Source: Opitutia bacterium UBA7876
Lineage (GTDB): Bacteria > Verrucomicrobiota > Verrucomicrobiia > Opitutales > Seribacteraceae
Assembly: GCA_002500665.1 (NCBI GenBank)
Contig: DLRY01000082.1
Coordinates: 23,723 to 30,711 of the forward strand
Direction: 5' to 3'
Length of the DNA: 6,989 nt
Part shown: in pieces, positions 1-6,285 of the stretch
Layout: each line of letters opens with the position of its first letter
Position numbering within the stretch: position 1 is the first letter of the stretch
The notes under the pieces: model-generated
What the model saw: the letters and a program-made list of their open reading frames with translations, nothing else
Told to the model about the DNA's origin: nothing
The model's database searches: none
Position numbers and translations under genes: made by a program

Positions 1-28
1 ACGAGCTACCAGACTGCTCCACCCTGCT
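1..28 (-). tRNA. tRNA, 5' part only; probably initiator tRNA-Met (fMet)
   Basis: The reverse complement of bases 1-28 reads as a tRNA 5' half: seven acceptor bases AGCAGGG, T8, G9, D-stem GAGC (10-13), D-loop with G18-G19, and closing arm GCTC (22-25). All four D-stem pairs form. The order closely follows bacterial initiator tRNA-Met. A11-T24 is the purine-pyrimidine pair typical of initiators, whereas elongators usually have pyrimidine 11 and purine 24. The anticodon, T-arm and 3' acceptor strand lie beyond the window, so the identity is inferred. Base 1 is A rather than the C of E. coli fMet, and its partner at 72 cannot be seen. Confidence 0.75.
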
Positions 29-54
29 ACAGAAGAAACAGGCATTATTCCGAT

Positions 55-84
55 TTTATAGCCGGAGGCAACGAAAATCTTCAA
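55..84 (-). promoter_or_regulatory. Candidate sigma-70 type promoter for the leftward tRNA
   Basis: On the minus strand a -35 box TTGAAG (bases 79-84, four of six consensus matches) is followed after 18 bp by a -10 box TATAAA (bases 55-60, five of six). Transcription would start near base 48, about 20 nt before the mature tRNA 5' end at 28, which suits a processed tRNA precursor. Confidence 0.5.
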
Positions 85-120
85 TCCGAGACTTGAGCTC
101 ATTTGTGTTGAGCTACCGGG

Positions 121-126
121 CATAAT
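121..126 (+). promoter_or_regulatory. Weak candidate -10 box before the NIF3-family gene
   Basis: CATAAT matches the -10 consensus at five of six positions and sits 17 bp before the ATG at 144, giving a very short leader. No convincing -35 box lies 16-18 bp upstream. The best TTGAGC is 22 bp away, so this is only a weak candidate. Confidence 0.25.
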
Positions 127-143
127 CCTCATTTGTTAGTGGA

Positions 144-899
144 ATGCCCAGCTTAAAGGACCTTGTCGATTTTTGTGACCTCAGAACTAAGAGAATGGAG
201 GTATCCGATTTCCCGGGAGCATTCAACGGATTACAGCTCGCAAACGATGGTTCCGTTTCCAAGATCGGAGCCTCGGTCGACGCGGGGCTTGAACCCTTTC
301 TGGGAGCGGTCGAGGCGAACGTCGACTTCCTTATCGTTCACCACGGGCTGTTTTGGAATCCGCCCATTCCCCTGACCGGGACTGCCTACCAGAAAATAAA
401 GCTCTGCCTCGAAGGCAACCTCTCTCTTTACGGTTCTCACCTGCCCTTGGATATGCACCCTGAAATCGGCAACAATGCGATCCTGGCCAAGAAACTGGCT
501 CTTGAACCTGAGGGGACTTTCTTAGACTATGAAGGAATGGATATAGGTTTGCTGGCGAAGTGCTCACTAGCAAGAGATGAACTTAAGGAACGAATAGCAA
601 AGCTTTTCCCCGTGGGGTTTCATGCCATGGAGTTCGGGTCTAAGAAACCCGAAAGGATTGCAATCCTAACCGGTTCCGGCTCAAGTGCGGTGCAGAAGAT
701 CCTGGACGCGGGCAGCGATACGTTTATCACCGGTGAACTCAAGCAACAACATTACAACCTCGCCCAGGAACTCAATCTCAACCTATATGCCTGCGGACAT
801 TACGCCACGGAAACCTACGGGGTGGACGCATTGGCTCGTGAGGCGGCCCAAAAGTTTGGAATACCCTATCAATTCATCGAAACCGGTTGCCCTCTCTAA
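144..899 (+). CDS. NIF3/YbgI-family dinuclear metal-centre protein
   Basis: 251 residues, the usual length for the short bacterial NIF3 (YbgI/YqfO-like, DUF34) proteins. The family's metal ligands are all present: His66-His67 in DFLIVHHGLFW, Asp103 in GSHLPLDMHPEIGNN, and His219/Glu223 in ACGHYATE. A conserved ITGELKQQH segment (195-203) precedes the last pair. Known members are cytoplasmic hexameric toroids that bind two metal ions. Their biochemical role is unsettled; proposals include GTP cyclohydrolase-like metal-dependent hydrolase or metal-chaperone functions. The start at 144 fits because MPSLKDLVDF matches the normal family N-terminus; the next Met (18) would cut into the fold. The upstream sequence has no clear Shine-Dalgarno. 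The gene lies 48 nt before aroQ on the same strand, so the two may share a transcript, though no functional link is obvious. Confidence 0.93.
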   Translation: MPSLKDLVDFCDLRTKRMEVSDFPGAFNGLQLANDGSVSKIGASVDAGLEPFLGAVEANVDFLIVHHGLFWNPPIPLTGTAYQKIKLCLEGNLSLYGSHLPLDMHPEIGNNAILAKKLALEPEGTFLDYEGMDIGLLAKCSLARDELKERIAKLFPVGFHAMEFGSKKPERIAILTGSGSSAVQKILDAGSDTFITGELKQQHYNLAQELNLNLYACGHYATETYGVDALAREAAQKFGIPYQFIETGCPL

Positions 900-947
900 A
901 CTCTTGGATTGCGAAATTTCGTAGCTTTCGATTTATTGGTATTCGTT

Positions 948-1382
948 ATGAAGAAGATCGGGCTTCTAAATGGACCAAACTTGGATCGACTGGGCAAGCG
1001 CGAGCCCGAGCTCTACGGATCCGTCACACTTGAGGAGATCGTCGACAAGGTCCGTACCAAGGCATCTGCCTGCGATTGCCAGATCGAAGCCTTTCAGTCC
1101 AACCATGAGGGAGCTCTCATCGACAAGATACACGAATGGGGTGACGTCGGTTTCGTCGGGCTTATCCTAAACCCCGGTGGTCTGACCCACACCAGCGTAG
1201 CCCTAAGGGACGCAGTGGTCGCCTCAGGTCTGACCACCGTGGAAGTTCACCTCTCCAACATCCATGCTCGGGAAGACTTCCGGCACAGGTCGCTCATCTC
1301 GGGCATCGCCGCCGCCGTAGTTGTGGGCATGGCTCACCATGGCTATATGTCAGCCCTGCGCTACCTCTCCGAGGAAGGGTAA
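948..1382 (+). CDS. aroQ: 3-dehydroquinate dehydratase, type II
   Basis: 144 residues, the normal size for the dodecameric class II enzyme, which converts 3-dehydroquinate to 3-dehydroshikimate in the cytoplasm (third step of the shikimate pathway). All signature blocks are intact: NGPNLDRLGKREPELYG with Arg18 and the catalytic Tyr23, QSNHEGALID (50-59), NPGGLTHTSVALRDA (75-89), and VEVHLSNIHAREDFRHRS with Glu99, catalytic His101 and Arg112. The ATG at 948 is chosen because MKKIGLLNGPN is the classical N-terminus. An in-frame TTG at 909 would add 13 hydrophobic residues foreign to the family. No Shine-Dalgarno is visible before 948. It ends 46 nt from the stop of the convergent fumC, with no good terminator between them. 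Confidence 0.96.
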   Translation: MKKIGLLNGPNLDRLGKREPELYGSVTLEEIVDKVRTKASACDCQIEAFQSNHEGALIDKIHEWGDVGFVGLILNPGGLTHTSVALRDAVVASGLTTVEVHLSNIHAREDFRHRSLISGIAAAVVVGMAHHGYMSALRYLSEEG

Positions 1383-1428
1383 TCGTTTGGTAGCTCCATC
1401 CCGAAACCGACAGGAAAACGGTGGGGCT

Positions 1429-2832
1429 TCAGCCAATCTCTCCGCACATTTCCTCGGGCTTCACCCATTGGTCAAACTCCTCACCAGTGAGGATACCGAG
1501 ATTAATCGCTTCCTCCCGGAGGGTTGTGCCGTTCGCATGGGCGGTCTTTGCTATCTTGGCGGCCTTTTCGTAACCTATGTGCGGGTTAAGGGCAGTGACC
1601 AACATGAGGGAGTTTTCCAAGTTTTTCTTTAAGTTGGGATAATTGGGCTCAATGCCTCTGGCGCAATTCTCCTCGAAGGAGATGCATCCATCCCCAAGAA
1701 GCCGAGCCGACTGTAGGAAATTTGACGCCATCAAAGGCTTGAAGACATTGAGCTCATAATGCCCCTGCAAGCCTCCAATACTAAGTGCCACGTCATTGCC
1801 TACGACTTGGGAGCAAACCATAGTCAAGGCCTCGCATTGGGTGGGATTAACCTTACCCGGCATGATGGAGGAACCCGGCTCGTTAGCTGGAATTACGATT
1901 TCACCGATACCACTTCTCGGTCCGGAGGCCAAAAGGCGCACGTCGTTGGCGATTTTGTTCAGGGAAACGGCCAATTGCTTGAGGGCTCCATGCGATTCAA
2001 CCATCGCATCATGTGCCGCCAAAGCCTCGAACTTGTTTTCCGCGCTCACGAATGGAAAACCCGTAAAGTCCGCTATCTTGGAAGCCACCAAAACCGAGTA
2101 ACCTGGGGGAGTATTGATACCGGTACCGACCGCAGTGCCTCCTAGAGCAAGCTCGGACAAATGGGGCAAGGTGTTTCGGAGAGCCTTAAGACCATGATCG
2201 AGCTGGGAAACATAGCCCGAAAACTCTTGCCCCAAGGTCAGAGGTGTGGCGTCCATAAGATGGGTTCGGCCAATTTTTACTACCCGCATGAATTCATCCG
2301 ATTTCTCCCTCAGCGTATCCCTGAGCCGTTCGATCCCCGGAATCGTCGTCTCAGCAAGCATCCTGTAGGCAGCGATATGCATACCCGTAGGAAAGGTATC
2401 ATTCGAACTCTGCGACCTGTTTACGTCGTCATTGGGGTGCAGAAGCTTTTCGGAATCGTCCAGCGTTCCGCCACCGATGACATGACCGCGGTTGGCGATC
2501 ACCTCATTTGCATTCATATTGGACTGCGTACCGCTACCGGTCTGCCAAGTGACGAGAGGAAATTGATCATCATGTTGACCTGCGAGTATCTCATCGCAAA
2601 CCTTGGAAATAAGGTCCCGTTTTTCCTCCGAAAGAACGCCAAGTTCATGATTGGCATGGGCTGCGGCTTTCTTGAGGTATGCAAAGCCGTAGATTACCTC
2701 TAGGGGCATGCTGGCGGGAGAACCGATTCTGAAATTATTCCTACTCCTCTGAGTTTGAGCGCCCCAATACTTGTCGTGGGGAACCTGGACTTCGCCCATG
2801 GTATCTCTCTCTGTTCTAAAATTTTGTGACAT
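1429..2832 (-). CDS. fumC: Fumarate hydratase, class II
   Basis: 467 residues, the standard length for the iron-independent, homotetrameric fumarase that interconverts fumarate and malate in the citric acid cycle. It belongs to the aspartase/fumarase superfamily. The conserved blocks are complete: TGSGTQSNMN (98-107), HPNDDVNRSQSSND (132-145), GRTHLMDATPLTLGQE (188-203, catalytic-region His191) and the signature GSSIMPGKVNP (320-330) with catalytic Ser322, Lys327 and Asn329. The N-terminus (TERDTMGEVQVPHDKYWGAQTQRS region) is typical of fumarase rather than aspartase. The start at 2832 keeps the normal ten or so residues before DTMGEV; starting at Met12 would remove them. It follows the PDZ-protein gene by 70 nt on the same strand and may have its own promoter there. 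Confidence 0.97.
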   Translation of the reverse strand: MSQNFRTERDTMGEVQVPHDKYWGAQTQRSRNNFRIGSPASMPLEVIYGFAYLKKAAAHANHELGVLSEEKRDLISKVCDEILAGQHDDQFPLVTWQTGSGTQSNMNANEVIANRGHVIGGGTLDDSEKLLHPNDDVNRSQSSNDTFPTGMHIAAYRMLAETTIPGIERLRDTLREKSDEFMRVVKIGRTHLMDATPLTLGQEFSGYVSQLDHGLKALRNTLPHLSELALGGTAVGTGINTPPGYSVLVASKIADFTGFPFVSAENKFEALAAHDAMVESHGALKQLAVSLNKIANDVRLLASGPRSGIGEIVIPANEPGSSIMPGKVNPTQCEALTMVCSQVVGNDVALSIGGLQGHYELNVFKPLMASNFLQSARLLGDGCISFEENCARGIEPNYPNLKKNLENSLMLVTALNPHIGYEKAAKIAKTAHANGTTLREEAINLGILTGEEFDQWVKPEEMCGEIG

Positions 2833-2835
2833 AAG

Positions 2836-2840
2836 TCCTT
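2836..2840 (-). promoter_or_regulatory. Possible Shine-Dalgarno of fumC
   Basis: The minus strand reads AAGGA three bases before the fumC ATG. The spacing is shorter than optimal, but this is the best Shine-Dalgarno match in front of any gene in the window. Confidence 0.35.
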
Positions 2841-2902
2841 ATCGTATATCTATAAACAGCACTGCCAAGAATTATCCGAAAAAGCAAATGCGACGAGATG
2901 AT

Positions 2903-3997
2903 CTATGGGGTTTGGCTGCCATTAATATCCTCATTCCCCCCAACATTCCGAGAATCGGTCAGGTTGGAATCAGGCAGTGAACCGTTTTCGGCAAGCATGT
3001 TCTTGTGCACCATTGGTCTGGTCACCACCTCTACGGGGATTTTCAATTCGCGAGAATCGCGTTCAACGACAAACTCCACGAAAGTCCCAGGCCTGGCGAA
3101 GAAGGAAGCTTGTGCCAATTCCCCACGACTCCGAATCGAGGTTCCCGAGATTTTCTTAAGTACGTCTCCCTTGCGAAGGTTTGATTTTGAGCCGGGCGAA
3201 CCCTCCACGAAATCATCGATCTTAATTTCAAAGCCGTTGTCTTTGTTCAGCGTCCTATTGACCGTAATACCGAACCACCCGTAATCCACTTTTCCCGATA
3301 GGAGCAGATCGTCCCTTATTCTGGAACAAGCGCTTGCGGGGAGCAGGAATGAAGAGCCCAAATCAGGTAAAGCCGCATAGGTAATTCCGATGAATCTACC
3401 TTGGAGATCAAAAACCGGAGCACCGACCTCTCCCAAGCCAAGCGGTAAACTGGATCGTATCATCTTGGTAGGAAAAAGAGTCTTCCCAAAAAGAAACTCG
3501 TGGCTCTGCATGATACCGTAGGTAGGAGCAATCTTGAATTCAAGGGCACAGGTCACACCTACCAAAATTGAGCCCACTGCCAATTCTTCCTTTGGTTTCG
3601 AAAACGAAACATAGGTAAAATCCAACGGTTTTTTAGAAACCTTCAAAAGAGAGAGGTTACAGAGAGGATCATGCCCTATCCTTTCGGCTAGAAAATATGA
3701 GTTCCTGTGCTCTATCCATATCCTGTCCGGGTCCTTAAGTAAGCCCGTGGTTAGGACGTGGCCTTCCTTGCTGATAAAGAAACCACTTCCCATCTTCAGC
3801 ATTCGCCTCACTTTCTGGTCGGCCTTCTGTGCCCTAGCCGCCTTGACCCGAACTACCGATTTCTCCGACTGTTTGAAGATTTCCTGAATGCGGGACTGCA
3901 GAGTGAGAAAAGTCTCAGTATCCTTGCCTAGACCACGGGGCAAAGTAATCGAGCTTAAAACCAAGACCGACAATAACGCCGTAAGGGTACGACCCAT
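2903..3997 (-). CDS. Secreted HtrA-like trypsin-fold/PDZ protein, predicted pseudoprotease
   Basis: 364 residues. A Sec-type signal peptide or anchor occupies about residues 1-24. A degenerate trypsin-like HtrA/Deg domain follows (about 40-235), then a PDZ domain (about 238-328, carboxylate-loop motif YGWFGI at 239-244, EGSPGSKSNLRKGDVL at 265-280), then a polar 35-residue tail. The HtrA frame is recognisable (MGSGFFISKEGHVLTTGLL; GEVGAPVFDLQGRFIGI), but the catalytic positions are changed. The His of the usual TNNHVV is Leu86, the Asp of DxxxDLAvl is Asn114, and the Ser of GNSGGP is Val191. It should therefore bind peptides in the periplasm without cutting them. It starts 4 nt after the anti-sigma-like gene and is surely co-transcribed with it, which points to envelope-stress sensing or signalling. 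No Shine-Dalgarno is visible. Domain assignment is strong; function is inferred. Confidence 0.85.
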   Translation of the reverse strand: MGRTLTALLSVLVLSSITLPRGLGKDTETFLTLQSRIQEIFKQSEKSVVRVKAARAQKADQKVRRMLKMGSGFFISKEGHVLTTGLLKDPDRIWIEHRNSYFLAERIGHDPLCNLSLLKVSKKPLDFTYVSFSKPKEELAVGSILVGVTCALEFKIAPTYGIMQSHEFLFGKTLFPTKMIRSSLPLGLGEVGAPVFDLQGRFIGITYAALPDLGSSFLLPASACSRIRDDLLLSGKVDYGWFGITVNRTLNKDNGFEIKIDDFVEGSPGSKSNLRKGDVLKKISGTSIRSRGELAQASFFARPGTFVEFVVERDSRELKIPVEVVTRPMVHKNMLAENGSLPDSNLTDSRNVGGNEDINGSQTP

Positions 3998-4001
3998 TTG
4001 G

Positions 4002-4481
4002 CTAAAAAGTATATTGCGCGGACAAGCTTTCCCGGCTGATTTCCGATTCTTTCAAGGTGTGCTCCTCGAACGAAGCATCCTCTTCTGTCCAGCTAAGGGT
4101 CTGGTGGACGTAGAGGTTTTGGTCAGGCAAATCGGAATCGGCAAGATCAGGAGACGCCAAAACTGCCTCCTGATCGGAAAATTCTTCCAGAAAATCGGAG
4201 TCCGTTACATCCGTAAAAGCATTGACGACTGGAACGCTGGAAGGAGCAGGGGAAGGAGCTCCTCCAAAAAAAAGAAACAGGGCCAATGCGCAGGCACAGA
4301 ACGAGGGAACCGAGAAAAACAAAAGCTTTGCGAAAGGAGAAGGCGAGCGTCGCTGAACAACGGTCGTTAACGCCCGAACCTTTACCTTTTCCTGAAAATC
4401 GTCCCAGAATTGATCAGAGGGAACATCAAGCTTTTTGGACTCGAAAAGATCACTTAAGGTAGGTTTGTCTGTGGTTTTCAT
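4002..4481 (-). CDS. Putative single-pass membrane anti-sigma factor
   Basis: 159 residues. The N-terminal part (1-49, basic overall) contains a VPSDQFWDDFQEKVKVRAL segment. One strongly hydrophobic helix follows (about 50-74, FAKLLFFSVPSF onward), then a Pro/Ser linker, then a tail (90-159) with 19 Asp/Glu against two Lys/Arg. With the basic side inside, the tail would be periplasmic. It carries no HxxxCxxC zinc anti-sigma motif, and I recognise no family domain by sequence. The role is inferred from position: its ATG lies 8 nt after the stop of the ECF sigma gene, the usual place for a cognate anti-sigma factor, and its stop is 4 nt before the HtrA-like gene. The last residues, QYTF, resemble a PDZ ligand. 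The ATG at 4481 is preferred because the frame upstream (to 4571) merely overlaps the sigma gene. Confidence 0.7.
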   Translation of the reverse strand: MKTTDKPTLSDLFESKKLDVPSDQFWDDFQEKVKVRALTTVVQRRSPSPFAKLLFFSVPSFCACALALFLFFGGAPSPAPSSVPVVNAFTDVTDSDFLEEFSDQEAVLASPDLADSDLPDQNLYVHQTLSWTEEDASFEEHTLKESEISRESLSAQYTF

Positions 4482-4489
4482 GGGAAAAG

Positions 4490-5128
4490 CTATTTGAGAT
4501 AATCGGAAAGCAAGGACTGGAGCTGAATCTTGGCGTAGTGCAAGCGGGATCGCACCGTACCTTCGGTACATTTCATAATAGTTGCAATCTCCCGATGACT
4601 AAGCCCATCAATTTCAAATAAAACCACTATAGTCCTATGTTTGTCAGACAGTTTTTGCAGGGCTTCGTTCAATTTTTCATGCAATTCGTTAAGAAGTGTA
4701 TTCTTGACGGAAGAAAATTCCGTGGAGGAAAGCTTCTCGAAATCTTTGTTGGTAGCGTTTTCCTCCGAGACCTGCTCGAAACTAAAGAACTTCCTTGTTT
4801 TCTTCCTCTGAAGAAAACTCAAGGTCATGTTCACTCCGATTCTGTAAAGCCATGTGAAAAAGGAAGATTTTCCTTTGAATTTCTTTAGCGAACGAAAAGC
4901 CTTTACAAATGCCTCCTGTGTGAGGTCCGCAGCGTCATCATGATTGAAAGTCATGTTGTATATCACGCTGTAGAGCCTCTCCCTGTAGAGAGACATAATG
5001 GAATCAAAAGCCGAAAGATCACCTGCTTGAGCACGAATCACTAGAGCGGCAACCTCGTCAACCGAGCCAACAGGTGCTGCCAAGGGCTTATCCTTGCCCC
5101 GCACATCATCCTCCGTATGAGAGAACAT
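4490..5128 (-). CDS. ECF-family RNA polymerase sigma factor (RpoE-like)
   Basis: 212 residues, typical for a group 4 (ECF) sigma factor. Region 2 spans about 36-108 and includes the core-binding/-10 segment DLTQEAFVKAFRSLKKFKG, followed by FFTWLYRIGVNMTLSFLQRKK. A variable linker (about 110-150) leads to region 4 (152-207), with the helix-turn-helix LSHREIATIMKCTEGTVRSR that reads the -35 element. No region 1 or 3 is present. The start is placed at 5128: MFSHTEDD begins a normal polar N-terminus, whereas an extended start at 5212 would overlap the polyprenyl synthase gene by 65 bases and add a hydrophobic stretch no sigma factor needs. The gap from the upstream stop is 19 nt. With the anti-sigma-like and HtrA-like genes behind it, it probably controls an envelope-stress regulon and its own operon. 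Confidence 0.93.
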   Translation of the reverse strand: MFSHTEDDVRGKDKPLAAPVGSVDEVAALVIRAQAGDLSAFDSIMSLYRERLYSVIYNMTFNHDDAADLTQEAFVKAFRSLKKFKGKSSFFTWLYRIGVNMTLSFLQRKKTRKFFSFEQVSEENATNKDFEKLSSTEFSSVKNTLLNELHEKLNEALQKLSDKHRTIVVLFEIDGLSHREIATIMKCTEGTVRSRLHYAKIQLQSLLSDYLK

Positions 5129-5147
5129 AACCCCAAGATAGAGGCTT

Positions 5148-6200
5148 TTACTGGTTAAGAGCAAGAAAATTAGGAGTAGTTTCGGTAGAAAGAGCCGATA
5201 ACCTACCGTCAAAGGAAGACATAAAGGAATGCAATCTGTCGGAAACGACCTTTGATCCTATGTTGGATGCAATGAGCCTGGTACCGTTGAGCTTCCCTGC
5301 TAAATAAGCGATACACTCGTCGCGAATATCATAGGTGTCAAAAAGTTCCATGATTTGCCTTCTAGTGTCGACGGATCTGGCATCTGAGGATAATTCTGCC
5401 TTGATTTCAGCAGATTCTTTACTGGGAAGTTTCTGGAGGAGCAACAAGAGAGGCAAGGTGATCTTCCCGGTATCAAAATCCGTGCCCAGACATTTTCCTA
5501 CCTCTGTGGTATTACCGAAAGAATCCATCAAATCATCAAAAATCTGATAATTCAAGCCAAGGGAAAGGCCAAACTCGCCCGCTAACTCGATGAGAGTTTC
5601 GCTGTTACCAGCCAAAAAAGCCCCCGCTTGGCAAGATGCTTTGAATAATTCGCCAGTTTTGTTCTGAATGAAGGAAAAATACTCGGTAAGAGAGACATCA
5701 TAGTTACCTCTGGCAAAAGTCTGCATAATTTCCCCACTGCAGGTACGTCTGGTTGCCTTGGAAACCAATCTACAAATTCTAGTAGAAGTGAACTGAGTGG
5801 CCAATTCTAGGGCAAAACTAAAGAGTGCGTCCCCTAAAAGGATCGCTGAATGTTCTCCTATACGGGTATGAAGAGTTGCCTTGGACCTGCGAACTTTAGC
5901 TTTATCCAGGATATCATCATGCACCAGAGTAGCCACATGTACGATCTCTAGGATGGCAGCAGCCTTCAACAAATCGTCGGTAGCATCAGGAGACTCAGCT
6001 CCACAATGATATACCAGTAGGGGCCTGAGCCTCTTGCCACCACCTAAAACGACCTGCCGTGCAAGATCACGAACGGGTTCATCCAAGCATTCTAGGGTGT
6101 CTGCAAGATAACTCTCGAAGAAATTCAAAAACTTAGCCCCATCACCACAGACCATGTTGGGAGATATATCCCTGTCGTGATCAAAATCCCTCGTATTCAT
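5148..6200 (-). CDS. ispB: Long-chain polyprenyl diphosphate synthase
   Basis: 350 residues. It is a trans-isoprenyl diphosphate synthase of the IspB/octaprenyl type, which condenses isopentenyl diphosphate onto an allylic primer to make the side chain of respiratory quinones. It shows GGGKRLRP (53-60), the first aspartate-rich motif DDILD (95-99) with following RR, SGEIMQ (155-160), KTGELF, the second aspartate-rich motif DDLMD (222-226) and the GTDFDTGKITLP loop. Ala90 at position -5 before the first motif is small, as in IspB, consistent with a long product; exact chain length cannot be read from sequence. An in-frame TAG directly precedes the ATG at 6200, so this is the longest possible ATG start, though Met16 cannot be excluded. 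It heads the block containing the sigma factor. The symbol rests on similarity of motifs. Confidence 0.9.
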   Translation of the reverse strand: MNTRDFDHDRDISPNMVCGDGAKFLNFFESYLADTLECLDEPVRDLARQVVLGGGKRLRPLLVYHCGAESPDATDDLLKAAAILEIVHVATLVHDDILDKAKVRRSKATLHTRIGEHSAILLGDALFSFALELATQFTSTRICRLVSKATRRTCSGEIMQTFARGNYDVSLTEYFSFIQNKTGELFKASCQAGAFLAGNSETLIELAGEFGLSLGLNYQIFDDLMDSFGNTTEVGKCLGTDFDTGKITLPLLLLLQKLPSKESAEIKAELSSDARSVDTRRQIMELFDTYDIRDECIAYLAGKLNGTRLIASNIGSKVVSDRLHSFMSSFDGRLSALSTETTPNFLALNQ

Positions 6201-6259
6201 CTATAACCCAAACTTAAGCATAAAAGATCTGCTGACAAACAAAGAAAGGGGTGGGGGAA

Positions 6260-6285
6260 AAAGATACTACGAACACCGTGAGTTC
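6260..6285 (-). promoter_or_regulatory. Weak candidate ECF-type promoter upstream of the polyprenyl synthase operon
   Basis: Just after the stop of the miniprotein gene the minus strand reads GAACTC (6280-6285), close to the GAACTT -35 element of RpoE-like sigmas. It is followed after 15 bp by TCTTT (6260-6264), a partial match to the TCTGA -10 element. It lies 60 nt before the synthase start. The spacer is a base short and the -10 match is poor, so this is only suggestive. Confidence 0.2.

Noticed and set aside
909..947. TTG start giving a longer AroQ
   Set aside because: The extra 13 residues are not part of type II dehydroquinases, whose sequences begin directly with the KKIGLLNGPN-type strand.
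1392..1428. Imperfect hairpin between convergent aroQ and fumC as a bidirectional terminator
   Set aside because: AGCTCCATCC and GGTGGGGCT pair with one bulge and a G-T pair, but the loop is 18 nt long and no T-tract follows on either strand.
1759..2703. Open + strand frames opposite fumC (for example 1759-2145 and 2161-2703)
   Set aside because: They are antisense to a complete, well-conserved fumarase and their translations resemble no protein family; they are by-products of fumC codon use.
2841..2902. Own sigma-70 promoter for fumC
   Set aside because: The region is AT-rich and has TTGGCA (2863-2868) and TATACG (2843-2848), but the spacing is 14 bp; no pair with acceptable spacing and match was found, so no promoter is called.
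4482..4571. Extended start of the anti-sigma-like protein at 4571
   Set aside because: The added 30 residues are coded entirely across the 3' end of the sigma gene and its 8-nt spacer, whereas the ATG at 4481 follows the sigma stop in normal operon style.
5129..5212. N-terminal extension of the sigma factor to an ATG at 5212
   Set aside because: It would overlap the synthase gene by 65 bases and add a hydrophobic segment not found in ECF sigmas; MFSHTEDD at 5128 fits the family.
6271..6285. GAAC-7 nt-GTTC hairpin as terminator of the miniprotein gene
   Set aside because: Only four pairs form and the nearest T-run is several bases further on; it would be unstable.
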